Shown here piece by piece: positions 31,800-41,325 of a stretch of DNA of 64,000 nucleotides. Within the stretch, counting starts at the first letter, position 1, and each line of letters starts with the position of its first letter. Under the pieces are notes generated by a model that made no database searches, had not been told where the DNA came from, and saw only the letters and a program-made list of their open reading frames with translations. Origin of the DNA: Niabella drilacis (GTDB lineage Bacteria > Bacteroidota > Bacteroidia > Chitinophagales > Chitinophagaceae); assembly GCF_900101395.1 (NCBI RefSeq), contig NZ_FMZO01000001.1, positions 740,636-804,635 of the forward strand, in the 5' to 3' direction. The translations under genes were made by a program, and so were the position numbers.

Positions 31800-33408
31800 A
31801 TATTTGCAATGGTCTGGCTTTCTCCGGATGATCCCCAAAAAGCAATTGCTTTCAACGCTTGCCTACGGGATATTCCGCATAGTGGCTGCAACGATTTGGC
31901 CGTATTTCCTGTATCGCTATCTCAAGGGAAATACATTGCCGCATGTTACCGAACTGATACCCGGAGTGCTGGGCGTTTTATTGTTGTTGATAGGCAGCGG
32001 AGTGGCATCCTACCGGCAATCGGCCATTAACATCGGGTTGCTCAAGACTTTTTCACTGGAGCTTACGGAGCGCATCTGGAAAAAGATGCATGCTTTGGAA
32101 TGGCTGCATTTTCACCGCAAAAGCAGGGTGTATTATTTTGATATGATGATGGTGGAAGCCTGGCGCCTGCGTGGCGCCATGGGAGCGGTGCTTGAGGTGC
32201 TGGCTGTTAACGGTATCATTGCTGTAGCGCTTATTATTGTCATAGCGCTGATCAGCTTCCCCTTATTTTTATTGTGCCTGGGCGCACTGGCGGTTCTGGG
32301 AGTCCTTCATATCTATGCTATGCGACAGCAGCGGCCCAGCATTCAGCGGTTTCACGCCGCCTGGCGCACACAGCACCATTGGGTTGCCAAAAGTGTGGAC
32401 CAGTTTGATCTGATTAAAATGGGCAGGGGCTATAACCGGTCCGCAAGTCAGAACCGGGCAGAGACGAATAGTTTTCTGGAGGCTAATTCGGAAAAGCTCC
32501 GGCAGCAATCGCGGTGGCGTATCGTGAACCAGGCCGCCGGCAACCTGGTACGGGTGCTCATCTTCCTGGTAGGCGTCTTTTGGTTGCAACAGGGCTATGT
32601 ACAGTTTAGCGAACTGCTGATCGTGTTGCTGCTTGTAAGTGTTGTACAAAGTAACCTGATGCAGGTGCCCGGCGCGGTGAGCGCGCTCATGGAAGGCCAG
32701 GATGCAGCACTTACCCTGACTGAATTTTTCGACCTTGAAGAAGAGCAGATTAAAGTGGTTGAGCCATCCGGTATGAACCCGATCGAACAGCTGTCCTTTA
32801 AGGGAGCGGGCTATCTGTACAAGGGGGGCGCGGGAATACAGGCGCTGGATCTGGACCTGGTACGGGGTAAGATCTACCTTTGGCAGGGGCGGAATGGCAG
32901 TGGTAAATCCACAGCAGCGCATATGCTCATGGGGTTGCTGAAGCCCCAGGAAGGCTACCTGTTTTTGAACGGAGAACCGGCCAGCTGGGATCTGTTGAAG
33001 ACATTGCGCCCCCGGTTCGGCTTTTTAGATCAGGATGCCCCGGTATTTATGGGCAGTCTCAAAGAGAATGCGCTCTTTGGCCATGAAGAACCGGAGCGTG
33101 CCTGGGCCGGCCTGGGCAGTTCCTGGCTGTCTGGCCTGTTGCCTTCGGGTGGCAATCCCGGCAGCCGCCTTGTGGGCGAGCGGGGTGAAGGGTTGTCTGG
33201 CGGAGAGGTAAAGCGCATTGCACTGATCCGCGAGCTGCTGCGTTCACAAGAAGTGCTGATCCTTGATGAGCCGCTCAATCATCTGGATGCGTATACCATC
33301 CAGGTACTGAAGGAGGAGGTCGTTCATTTAAAGAAAGATATGATCATTATTATCATTAGTCACCAACCAGGTTTTGAATCCATTGCCGATGAAATCCGTT
33401 CTTTCTGA
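31771..33408 (+). CDS. ABC transporter, fused permease and ATPase (exporter type)
   Basis: 545 residues. The N-terminal 310 residues contain about six hydrophobic segments of a type I exporter membrane domain. The ATPase follows with Walker A GRNGSGKSTA, Q-loop FGFLDQD, signature LSGGEVKR, Walker B VLILDEP and the switch His in IISHQ. No peptidase C39 domain is present, so leader cleavage would need another enzyme. It overlaps the upstream GT2 gene by 29 bases. Probably exports the modified product of the cluster; the alternative is lipid or oligosaccharide flipping. Confidence 0.88.
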   Translation: MFMPRDRISKYLQWSGFLRMIPKKQLLSTLAYGIFRIVAATIWPYFLYRYLKGNTLPHVTELIPGVLGVLLLLIGSGVASYRQSAINIGLLKTFSLELTERIWKKMHALEWLHFHRKSRVYYFDMMMVEAWRLRGAMGAVLEVLAVNGIIAVALIIVIALISFPLFLLCLGALAVLGVLHIYAMRQQRPSIQRFHAAWRTQHHWVAKSVDQFDLIKMGRGYNRSASQNRAETNSFLEANSEKLRQQSRWRIVNQAAGNLVRVLIFLVGVFWLQQGYVQFSELLIVLLLVSVVQSNLMQVPGAVSALMEGQDAALTLTEFFDLEEEQIKVVEPSGMNPIEQLSFKGAGYLYKGGAGIQALDLDLVRGKIYLWQGRNGSGKSTAAHMLMGLLKPQEGYLFLNGEPASWDLLKTLRPRFGFLDQDAPVFMGSLKENALFGHEEPERAWAGLGSSWLSGLLPSGGNPGSRLVGERGEGLSGGEVKRIALIRELLRSQEVLILDEPLNHLDAYTIQVLKEEVVHLKKDMIIIIISHQPGFESIADEIRSF

Positions 33409-34486
33409 TCCCGTTGATAACCTGAGTGTGGCTCAAACACTGCTGGTGCGTGCATGCCTGGCCGGGGATAAAGCCGAACGTGAAGGCTATGTACGTGCAT
33501 GGGAGGAGGAAGTACAGATCATGGAGCTGGATTTTAGCTCCATGCGCCTGGTGCCGTACCTGCTGCATAAAAACCAGGAGGATGGGATCAGCTGCCGGCA
33601 CGACAAGCGGCTTAAGGTGATTTATAAATACTGGTGGCTGCGTACACAGCATATCAGCAACCAGCTTCAACAGACACATGAAGCCTTCCTGGCTGCCGGC
33701 ATCAATGTGGTGGTGATCAAAGGAGGATCCCTGAGACAGTATTATGAGCGGGCTGAATTAAGACCGATGGCTGATTTTGATCTGCTGGTCCGGGAACAGG
33801 AACTTCAGCAAGCCTTTGAGGTCCTTCAGCGACTACATTTTGTTCCGGATAAACTGGAAATGATATGCCTTGAAAAAATGCCCCGCCTCCTCTCTGACTT
33901 TGTACATGCGGTATCCTGTACCAGTCACAGCAGTGATACCTTCATGGATCTGCACTGGAAAATCGGATCGGGTTGTACAAAACAGTTTACGGCCCGGTTA
34001 TGGGATCATCTGGTGCCGTGCCCGGGGGTGCCGGGAGCCCAAAAGCCGGCATTGGCATACGAAGTATTTATGATCCTGATCCATGCGGGAAATATGGGTA
34101 ACAGGGACAACCTGAACTGGATCCTTGATATGGCATTGTTAAATACCCGGCTGGATGAAGTGGTATGGCAGGAAGCACGGCAGCTGGCGCTTGATGAAAA
34201 AAAGGAGGACCTGTTTGATTATGCCTGTAAAGTACTATTGCAATTGGGGGTGCCGGCCCCGGATCCGGGTGCCGTAAAGGTGCCGCGGCGGCTGGCTTAT
34301 AAAACGATCAGCAAAGAGGGCGCTATACAATGGATCCTTAACGGTCCGCGTACGGCGAAGAACCTGATGTATATAGTAGGCCGCCTTTACCCAAATACAA
34401 ATCTGTGGGGCAGGTGCTATCACTTTATGAGGAATGTAAAATTTGTTTTTGCATCCAAGCAGATCCGCAAACGTATGGATCTGTAG
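33389..34486 (+). CDS. nucleotidyltransferase family protein (NTP_transf_5 type)
   Basis: 365 residues from the ATG at 33389, overlapping the ABC gene by 20 bases; a TTG at 33374 is less likely. The motif INVVVIKGGSLRQYY followed by RPMADFDLLV matches the NTP_transf_5 family, in which KG and the D-F-D acidic pair form the active site. These proteins occur with PqqD-like and HprK-like genes in peptide-modifying clusters, where one has been tied to sugar transfer onto a phosphorylated peptide. Last gene of the operon. Confidence 0.82.
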   Translation: MKSVLSDPVDNLSVAQTLLVRACLAGDKAEREGYVRAWEEEVQIMELDFSSMRLVPYLLHKNQEDGISCRHDKRLKVIYKYWWLRTQHISNQLQQTHEAFLAAGINVVVIKGGSLRQYYERAELRPMADFDLLVREQELQQAFEVLQRLHFVPDKLEMICLEKMPRLLSDFVHAVSCTSHSSDTFMDLHWKIGSGCTKQFTARLWDHLVPCPGVPGAQKPALAYEVFMILIHAGNMGNRDNLNWILDMALLNTRLDEVVWQEARQLALDEKKEDLFDYACKVLLQLGVPAPDPGAVKVPRRLAYKTISKEGAIQWILNGPRTAKNLMYIVGRLYPNTNLWGRCYHFMRNVKFVFASKQIRKRMDL

Positions 34487-34626
34487 CACAATAATGTCCG
34501 ACAGCAGGCATAAAGCTATCCGTGTATAGCTCCCCTGTATTGTTGCAAATGCATGAAGCAGACGCTGAATGCCCGGCAGTTCTGGCAGAACGGCAATTGG
34601 ATGTAAACGGATTTTCCGGGTGGCTC

Positions 34627-34657
34627 TCATAAAAAAAGTTCCCGGCCGGGAACTTTG
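34627..34657 (-). terminator. intrinsic terminator of the susCD unit
   Basis: AAAGTTCCCGG-CCGGGAACTTT is a perfect palindrome at 34635-34656. On the minus strand it is followed by a run of T (34631-34637), 24 bases after the SusD-like stop. It could also slow transcription coming from the PqqD operon. Confidence 0.85.
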
Positions 34658-34680
34658 AAAATAAGATGGGAGAGGACCGG

Positions 34681-36255
34681 TCAGTATCCGGGATTTTGTT
34701 TCAGGTTGGGATTTACAGGAATCTGCTGGCTTGGGATGGGGTAGACAAGCGTTTTTGGATCGGGGTCAGCCGCTTTTTCCTGCCAGGCCTGAAGGAATTT
34801 TCCAAAACGGATCAGGTCTTGCCGGCGCCACCCTTCCCAGTACAGCTCCCTTGCACGCTCGTCCAGTAAAAGGTCGAGGGTTAGGCCGCCAACGGCATTG
34901 ATACCGCGGTTGTCACGGATCTTATTGACCAAAACCAGCACTTCTGCTGGGGTACTGCCGGTGCCTCCTCTTAAAACGGCTTCGGCCTGCATCAGCAATA
35001 CATCGGAGTACCGGAATACCACCCAGTCGTTATTGCGCTGCCCGTTACTGGCATAATCAAACGCATACTTAAGCGGCCGGATGCCGGCGGTTTCCAGGGT
35101 GGCGCCAGAGGTCCGGATCGTAACCTCGCGCGTAAATACGAGCGGAGCGTTGGAAGGATTCCGGGCCATTAACGGTTGATTGGTGGTCCAGTTGTATTGC
35201 TGTCCTGCAAAGAATCCTACATTCTGCCGGTGAAATGCTTTTGATTTGTTGGAAGTGGTATCTGCCGGGTAATTGTAGTAAATACCTCTTCTTTCATCCG
35301 TGGCACCAAATTTATCGTAGTAGTCAGACAGGGTGCACCAGCCATTCCATCCGCCGGGGTTCATGTTGTAATGCGCAATCGTATTCCAGGTACGGTCAAC
35401 GTTTCCACCCCGTACACCATTCTGATTATAAAGGGTAAAAATGTTTTCCGTTGACTTGGAATCGTTGTCGGGCGCAAAGTTATCGAAGTACCTGCCGCTG
35501 GGCGAAACGCTGTATTTTGCCGTAGCGGTAATTTCTTTGGCCAGAGCTACCACCCGGTTCATATCGGCCGCATCAAAGGTGGGCGCCTGGCGGTTCTGGA
35601 AGGTGCCTTTGTTCAGATATACTTTCATCAGCAATGTTTTAGCTGCATTTTTGTTGGCTACATATGCTGAAGTTGGTTCTCCTGCCGGCAGGCCGGGCAG
35701 GGCTTCGGTAAGTTCTTTAATGATGTAGTCCATAGCCTCTGCAGGCTGCATTACCCTGGGCGGGATCTTGTAATCGTCCAGTGAAGTGCCTTCCCGGATG
35801 GGAGCTACTCCAAACAGGTCAACAAAATCAAAGATGGCCAGGGCGCGGATGAATCGGGCTTCTGCTTTTTGTTGCTCACTCGGGTTAAACCGCAGCACGT
35901 TTGTGGCATTGAACACAAGCGTGCCCAGACTTACAAACGTATTATTCATGTACCCGTTGTCCGCGTTCCAGGTATGGAGGTGTATGGACCGGTGCATACC
36001 GTTATCGTCCCAGTCGCCGCCGCGGGTTGGGGCCATTGCAGCGTCTGTGGATATTTCCTGCAATACCCAACGCTGCTCCTGCTGGTACGGCGTGTTGAAG
36101 GCGCTGTAGGCAGAGGTAAGCAGGGCTGCAGGGTCAACAACACCACCGCTGCCTTCCTCCAGTTCTCCCCGGAACTCTTCATTGAGCTTGGTGCAGGAGG
36201 CAGAAAGTACCAGGGCGCCCAGGATGGTGGTATAAATAATAGATCTTGATTTCAT
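34681..36255 (-). CDS. SusD/RagB family nutrient-binding outer membrane lipoprotein
   Basis: 524 residues from the ATG at 36255, chosen for the signal peptide with lipobox LSASC. Features of the RagB/SusD family: an N-terminal helical TPR-like region (DPAALLTSAYSAFNTPYQQE, ARFIRALAIFDFVDLFG), ADVLLMQAEAVLR-like FRYSDVLLMQAEA, and the C-terminal ERARELYWEGWRRQDLIRFG. It covers the outside of the SusC channel and binds the glycan or peptide before uptake. It starts 13 bases after its SusC partner. No glycosidase or regulator gene is adjacent, so the substrate is unknown. Confidence 0.93.
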   Translation of the reverse strand: MKSRSIIYTTILGALVLSASCTKLNEEFRGELEEGSGGVVDPAALLTSAYSAFNTPYQQEQRWVLQEISTDAAMAPTRGGDWDDNGMHRSIHLHTWNADNGYMNNTFVSLGTLVFNATNVLRFNPSEQQKAEARFIRALAIFDFVDLFGVAPIREGTSLDDYKIPPRVMQPAEAMDYIIKELTEALPGLPAGEPTSAYVANKNAAKTLLMKVYLNKGTFQNRQAPTFDAADMNRVVALAKEITATAKYSVSPSGRYFDNFAPDNDSKSTENIFTLYNQNGVRGGNVDRTWNTIAHYNMNPGGWNGWCTLSDYYDKFGATDERRGIYYNYPADTTSNKSKAFHRQNVGFFAGQQYNWTTNQPLMARNPSNAPLVFTREVTIRTSGATLETAGIRPLKYAFDYASNGQRNNDWVVFRYSDVLLMQAEAVLRGGTGSTPAEVLVLVNKIRDNRGINAVGGLTLDLLLDERARELYWEGWRRQDLIRFGKFLQAWQEKAADPDPKTLVYPIPSQQIPVNPNLKQNPGY

Positions 36256-36268
36256 ATTGATTACGTAT

Positions 36269-39250
36269 TTAGAGCGAAAAATTGATTCCCAGTAAAATGG
36301 TTCTTGCCGGAGGGTAGGGCAGGTATTCAATACCCAGGGATGCAATGCCACCACTGGAACCGTCGGTATTTACTTCCGGATCAAATCCGGTGTATTTGGT
36401 AATGACGAACAGGTTCTGACCGGTTAATGAAATGTTGAAGTTTCGGAGTGTGCTGCCGATGTCTCCCACTTTATAGCTGAAGGTCATATTTGCCATCTTC
36501 ATATAATTCCCTTTTTCAAGGTAGCGGTCAGAAGGCGCTGCAGAATTGGAGGTGGATTCTTTAACAGCGGTATTAAAGAATGCAGACCCGATATTTCTTG
36601 CAGAAAGGTTGCTCACCCCTAATGTAGTGGCCGCCGTATTGTTGAACAGATAGTGACCCAAAGCCCCATTTATGTTGGCAGCAAAACTGAATTTCTTATA
36701 GCTCAGGTTTGTGGAAACGCCTAACAGGGTTTTGGGATTCGGACTGTTCAAATAGAACTTATTGGTAGCCGGATCATTTTTGGTGCTCACGCTGCCATCC
36801 AGGCCCCGGTACATGCTCATGCCGGTTTCCGGATCGATGCCCTCAAACTTAGCCAGGTACCATACATTCAGTGGCTGATCGTTCACCATCCGCTGACCCG
36901 TTACACCGGAAAATCCCTGACCGCGGAGGGCCGCCGTTTCGTAGTAGCCCAGCAAACCGCTTACACTGTTTTTAAGAAAAGTGGCATTGGCCGAGAGGTC
37001 CCAGTTCCATCCGTTTTTCCGGATGATATTACCGGTTAAAGCGATTTCCACCCCTTTGTTAATGATTTCTCCCTCCAGGTTCACCCAAATGCGGCCGGCC
37101 GGGCCGGGAGGTGCAAGGGTTTGTTCAAATAAGGCATCGGTTGTGGTTTTGTTGAAATAATCAATGGACCCGGAGATCCGGTTATGCAATACGGCAAAGT
37201 CGATACCAACGTTTAAAGTTGTGGAGGTTTCCCATTTCAGATTGTCGTTTTTAATATTGGTTTGGTTATACACACCGGTGCCGAAAACAAACCGGTTAAG
37301 AGAGGCTCCGGAAAGGAACTCCTGATTGCCGGTCTTACCCCATCCCACCCTGAATTTTAACTGGTTGATATTGCTGTTGCCTTTTAAGAAACCTTCTTCG
37401 GCAACATTCCACGCAAAGGCCAGCGAGGGGAATACCGCGTATTTGTAGTTTTTACCAAATTTGGTAGAACCATCTCTTCTTACCGTTGCGGTTAAAAGAT
37501 ACCGGTCCAGATAATTGAATGCACCTCTCAAAAACTCAGACTGCAACTGATTGGTCGGACTTCTGTAGGAGGCGATTTCGCGGGTGGAAACCGTGGTGTA
37601 TTGTAAATAGTTCCAATAATCCAGCCCCAGGTAATTGAAGCCTCTTCCATAGCTGGAATTGTTATCAAAATCATAGTCCAGGTATTCATAACCGGCAACT
37701 GCATTAATGCTCAGGTCGGGATTGATCTGTTTATTATAAGAAAGCGTATGGGTCATCTGCTGGTTGGTTTCTGCATTATTAGAGATGAACGCTTCTTCGT
37801 TGTTGGCGCTGCTCGGGTTGATGAGCCCGGCGCGATACATACCTCTCCTGCTGCCGGTCTGGCGCATAGCACTATACATGAATTTGTATTCCAGTTCGTC
37901 GGTTATCTTATAATAGGGGGCAATGTTTGCCACAATAGTGTTGGTTACCGCCTGGTCTTTAAACGCATCAATACTGGCTAGAGGATTTCTTGTGGTTGTG
38001 CTTACAAAAGTGGGGTTTCCTTTCTCGTCTCTCAGAGGGCGCGTGGGGTTCCATTGCAATGCCTGTGAGATGACGTTACCCTGGGAGCCTACCATTGCGC
38101 TGATGGGAGCGTATTTGTTGTTCAGCTGTGTTACAAATAGCGCAAAATCCAATCCCAGCCTCCGGTTCTCCAGGAAACGGAAATTGCCGGTAAAGTTGGC
38201 CGTGTATTTTTTTAACTGCGATCCGATGATGATTCCATTCTGATTCATATATCCTCCGGACAGCCTGTATTTGCCATGTTCAGTACCGCCGGCTACATCC
38301 GCATAATAATTTTGAGTGATGGCGCTCCGGGTAATGGCTTCAAATGCGTCTACATTGCTTCCAAAGTCGGCGGTAGCAGCATCGTTAGGTGTATAAAATT
38401 TTACCGCTTCGCGGAACCGGGCAGCATCCAGTATCTGCGGATACTCCCGGATCCGGGATGTTCCTACAGAGGCGCCCGCAGAAATAATCGGCTGGCCTGC
38501 CTTTCCTTTTTTTGTGGTGATCAGCACCACACCATTAGCTCCCCTTGAACCATAAATGGCTGTTGCGGATGCGTCTTTCAGGATATCCATGCTTGCGATG
38601 TCTCCGGGATTCAGATAGGTAAGAGGATTGCCCCGGTCCGAAGAAAAATCGCCCCTTCCCGCAGGCAGGGGTGAGTTGCCCGACATGGGGATCCCATCCA
38701 ACACAAACAAGGGATTATTACTGGCCCGGATGGATGAGTTGCCCCGTATCCGTACCGTTACGGTACCTCCCGGCTGACCGGTATTGTTGATCACCATCAC
38801 ACCGGGTGTTTTACCCTGGATCAGCTGATCGGGATTGGTCATGATCCCTTTATTAAAGTTTTTTTCATTGATGGTTACCATGGCACCGGTAAGGTCTTTT
38901 TTCCGGGCCGTACCATAACCAATGACCACTACCTCTTCCAGGGCCTGCTGAGAAGGTTTGAGGCTGATGGAAAGGTCATCACCGGTAATGGCCACATCCT
39001 GTGTAGCATACCCGACAAAAGAAACCTGCAATGTTTTTGCATTGGCTGGTACATTCAGGATAAAGGAACCATCGTCTTTCGATAGTGTGGCGGTTTGGCT
39101 GCCTTTGATCTCAATAGTGGCGCCTGCCACGGGTTGATTTTTGTCGTCCGTTACTTTGCCCTGTATGATGTTTGTCTGGGCCACTGCGGCAGCGGTTACA
39201 AGCAAAAAGACAAAGATCATAAGGCTTTGTACAAGCGATTTGATTTTCAT
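36269..39250 (-). CDS. SusC/RagA family TonB-linked outer membrane protein
   Basis: 993 residues from the ATG at 39250 (MKIKSLVQSLMIFVFLLVTA); ATG at 39256 is also possible. The order is signal peptide, carboxypeptidase-like domain (GKVTDDKNQPVAGATIEIKG), TonB box region with EEVVVIGYGTARKKDLTGA, plug domain (IRGNSSIRASNNPLFVLDG, DASATAIYGSRGANGVVLIT) and a long barrel ending in LLGINFSL. The features are diagnostic of the SusC/RagA family, which imports oligosaccharides or peptides together with SusD. A palindrome TGTAC-CGA-GTACA at 39318-39330 lies 67 bases upstream of the start and could be an operator. Confidence 0.95.
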   Translation of the reverse strand: MKIKSLVQSLMIFVFLLVTAAAVAQTNIIQGKVTDDKNQPVAGATIEIKGSQTATLSKDDGSFILNVPANAKTLQVSFVGYATQDVAITGDDLSISLKPSQQALEEVVVIGYGTARKKDLTGAMVTINEKNFNKGIMTNPDQLIQGKTPGVMVINNTGQPGGTVTVRIRGNSSIRASNNPLFVLDGIPMSGNSPLPAGRGDFSSDRGNPLTYLNPGDIASMDILKDASATAIYGSRGANGVVLITTKKGKAGQPIISAGASVGTSRIREYPQILDAARFREAVKFYTPNDAATADFGSNVDAFEAITRSAITQNYYADVAGGTEHGKYRLSGGYMNQNGIIIGSQLKKYTANFTGNFRFLENRRLGLDFALFVTQLNNKYAPISAMVGSQGNVISQALQWNPTRPLRDEKGNPTFVSTTTRNPLASIDAFKDQAVTNTIVANIAPYYKITDELEYKFMYSAMRQTGSRRGMYRAGLINPSSANNEEAFISNNAETNQQMTHTLSYNKQINPDLSINAVAGYEYLDYDFDNNSSYGRGFNYLGLDYWNYLQYTTVSTREIASYRSPTNQLQSEFLRGAFNYLDRYLLTATVRRDGSTKFGKNYKYAVFPSLAFAWNVAEEGFLKGNSNINQLKFRVGWGKTGNQEFLSGASLNRFVFGTGVYNQTNIKNDNLKWETSTTLNVGIDFAVLHNRISGSIDYFNKTTTDALFEQTLAPPGPAGRIWVNLEGEIINKGVEIALTGNIIRKNGWNWDLSANATFLKNSVSGLLGYYETAALRGQGFSGVTGQRMVNDQPLNVWYLAKFEGIDPETGMSMYRGLDGSVSTKNDPATNKFYLNSPNPKTLLGVSTNLSYKKFSFAANINGALGHYLFNNTAATTLGVSNLSARNIGSAFFNTAVKESTSNSAAPSDRYLEKGNYMKMANMTFSYKVGDIGSTLRNFNISLTGQNLFVITKYTGFDPEVNTDGSSGGIASLGIEYLPYPPARTILLGINFSL

Positions 39251-39717
39251 ACGCATTCCTGTTGATTCGTTAATTTGATTTAGATTTCTAAAAGGACTCT
39301 CATGTATATTTTTATTATGTACCGAGTACACAATATTTGTTAAAAATATTTAAAACGATCGGAATAAAAAAATATAAAGTGGGTTAAATTATTATGTACG
39401 TCACATTGATCTGTTCCGGATAACCGGAACGTGAGGCGGGAACCAGGTTGGTTAGCTGTGGTTGCACAGCTTGGGGGGCTTCACGCCCTTCCCGGTAATA
39501 AAAGTATTCGGCATCCAATTATTATGTGGGGATGAAAGGGGGGGCTTCGCATCCTTTGCAGGCCCCAAAAGGAACCCGGTGGTCATGAGGGAAATGCAAT
39601 AAATCCGATTTTGTATCGGCTGCCTGGTTAATATATGGTAGCCTGCGGCGGCAGCCACCCCGTTTCACGGGTCTAAACCGGCCCGCCGGTTGCAGGAAGG
39701 TTGTTCTTACGCATCAT
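39251..39717. other. intergenic region with a possible operator palindrome
   Basis: About 465 bases. TGTAC-CGA-GTACA at 39318-39330 is a perfect inverted repeat upstream of the SusC gene. A weak -7-like minus-strand box overlaps an AT-rich stretch at 39330-39350. The rest (39430-39710) contains G- and C-runs without a supported gene. Confidence 0.35.
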
Positions 39718-40134
39718 TTATGATCGTGAAGAGCGCATGGCCTTGACAATTGTGAGCGATCTGTTTTTCAAAAACTGTGCGTACTCTTTGGTCTCCGCAC
39801 CGTAAAGGGCAATTTTACCTTCGGCATTGCTATGCACCCCCCAGCCATACCGTTTGGTAAGGGGAGAGGCTCTGAAGCAGGCTTGCCCTTTTGAAAAGAA
39901 TTTTTCACGGGCCGCTTTGTACTCCGTTTTTGTAAGGTCATTCTTCTGGGCATACACTTCAAAGAGGACGTCATCCGATGTATACCGGTATGGGTTTTTC
40001 CGGACCATCTCAAACTGGATGTTTGCGGCTGTAAGCTGGCCGTCTTTTACCGGTGGAACTTCTCCGGAATTTGCGGGGCTGTCTTCCGCTACCAGGATAA
40101 AGGCGTTAAAATAATTGGTGGTATGCAGATTCAT
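39718..40134 (-). CDS. DUF6157 family protein
   Basis: 138 residues. MNLHTTNYFNAFILVAEDSP, EVPPVKDG, QFEMVRKNPYRYTSDDVLFE and SKGQACFRASPLTKRYGWG match the DUF6157 family as I recall it, a small conserved cytoplasmic protein of unknown role in Bacteroidota and Firmicutes. Length is normal. It stands alone between intergenic regions. Confidence 0.8.
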   Translation of the reverse strand: MNLHTTNYFNAFILVAEDSPANSGEVPPVKDGQLTAANIQFEMVRKNPYRYTSDDVLFEVYAQKNDLTKTEYKAAREKFFSKGQACFRASPLTKRYGWGVHSNAEGKIALYGAETKEYAQFLKNRSLTIVKAMRSSRS

Positions 40135-40651
40135 ATGTTTTTATTTTCCGTAAAGATAAAACCGGGCGCTGACAACTGTATGACAGCAGCATTTAGGACG
40201 TGTTGTACAGTTGCTGCTTCAGTTCAGATATTCGTCTGTAGCGGGGAATGGTCTTCCCGTCCGCCAGCCCGCGGAATTGGTTGATGAGCCTGCCCTGTTT
40301 TAAAACTGAGACAAATAGCATTCTTTTGTAATGGTATCCCGATGGCGATCCCCATATGCACCAGGTTAAGAACGGCCGTCGGTATTTATAGCGCCGGCCG
40401 CCGGCTGCCGGACATCTTTCAACTATTGCTGCCCGGGAGGGATGTATGATGCATGGCCGCGTTTCGTAGTTGAATCCAGGGCCTGTATTTACGCGGCACC
40501 CGGCAGAGCGGTTGCGCAATGAGCAGGATGCTGTAAACATGGGCGCGGGAATGGCATACAGGTTCCCATTTGGATAACTGATGTTTTGTAATATATTGAT
40601 AGTTAATTATTTAAAGACAATAAAGGCCTCCCGAACGATGGTTAATATTTA
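40135..40651. other. intergenic region, nothing recognised
   Basis: About 520 bases with scattered palindromic GC motifs (GCCGGCCGCCGGC near 40392). A leftward 115-codon frame at 40193-40540 has no recognisable domain and an odd composition; it may be a decayed gene or chance. Confidence 0.3.
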
Positions 40652-40683
40652 ATTGGTGATTTCCCTTTTATGCGTTACCTTTG
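40652..40683 (+). promoter_or_regulatory. promoter of rpsO
   Basis: TACCTTTG at 40676-40683 is a perfect -7 box; ATTG at 40652-40655 sits 20 bases upstream as a -33 element. The leader to the rpsO ATG is about 45 bases. Confidence 0.65.
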
Positions 40684-40735
40684 CAGCCGAAATATTGAAT
40701 AGAAAAAAATCGGATGATCCTTTAAAAGTTTAAAG

Positions 40736-41005
40736 ATGCCAATAACAAAAGAAAGAAACGCAGCAATTTTTGCCGAATTTGGCGGTAATGCCACTAACAC
40801 CGGTTCTATTGAAGGACAGGTTGCTCAGGTAACTGAGCGTATTGCACAGATAAGTGCTCATTTAAAAGAAAATAAAAAAGACTTCTCCACTCACCGCGGA
40901 TTGATGCAGCTGGTTGGTAAGCGGAAGCGTTTACTGTCTTATTTGCAGAAGCACAACCTCGAAGGTTACCGTGCACTGATCGAAAAACTGGGTCTGAGAA
41001 AATAA
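40736..41005 (+). CDS. rpsO: 30S ribosomal protein S15
   Basis: 89 residues, the standard length. QVAQVTERIAQISAHLKENK, DFSTHRGLMQLVGKRKRLL and YRALIEKLGLRK are the conserved helices of S15, which binds the central domain of 16S rRNA. It lies upstream of pnp, the same order as in many bacteria. Confidence 0.97.
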   Translation: MPITKERNAAIFAEFGGNATNTGSIEGQVAQVTERIAQISAHLKENKKDFSTHRGLMQLVGKRKRLLSYLQKHNLEGYRALIEKLGLRK

Positions 41006-41006
41006 A

Positions 41007-41042
41007 ATTCACTGCCCCCGAAGGGTATTGGTGAATGTTTTA
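41007..41042 (+). terminator. probable terminator or processing hairpin after rpsO
   Basis: ATTCAC pairs with GTGAAT, with CCC and GGG pairing inside, then GTTTTAT. It starts just after the rpsO stop. It may limit read-through into pnp. Confidence 0.55.
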
Positions 41043-41325
41043 TCCGGTTTTTGATTGTTGCAATCAATGCTATTATAATATCTATTCCCGATATCCGCCG
41101 GATATTGGGAATAACTTTTTATCCCCGGACCGTTTTTACAACGAACGGCATTTGCCAGAAACAAATCCATAACCGTCCTGCAGGAACACCAGGAACGGGC
41201 CCGCAGAGATGGCGGGTTTTGTACCGGAACCAAGAGTGAGCGCGTTTCGCGGACTCCCGGAAGCAGGAAAGATGACAGAGGCTACTGCTGCGGGGTATTA
41301 TTAATAATAATTTCAAATTTATTTT
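41043..41325. other. rpsO-pnp intergenic region
   Basis: About 280 bases. It must hold the pnp leader, in which autoregulatory processing hairpins are known in other bacteria. GGATATTGGG and CCCGATATCC arms near 41087-41110 form a short hairpin. I see no clear TAnnTTTG box. Confidence 0.3.

Noticed and set aside
40193..40540. Leftward 115-codon frame
   Set aside because: No domain, odd Cys/Arg-rich composition and no start context; at most a decayed gene.
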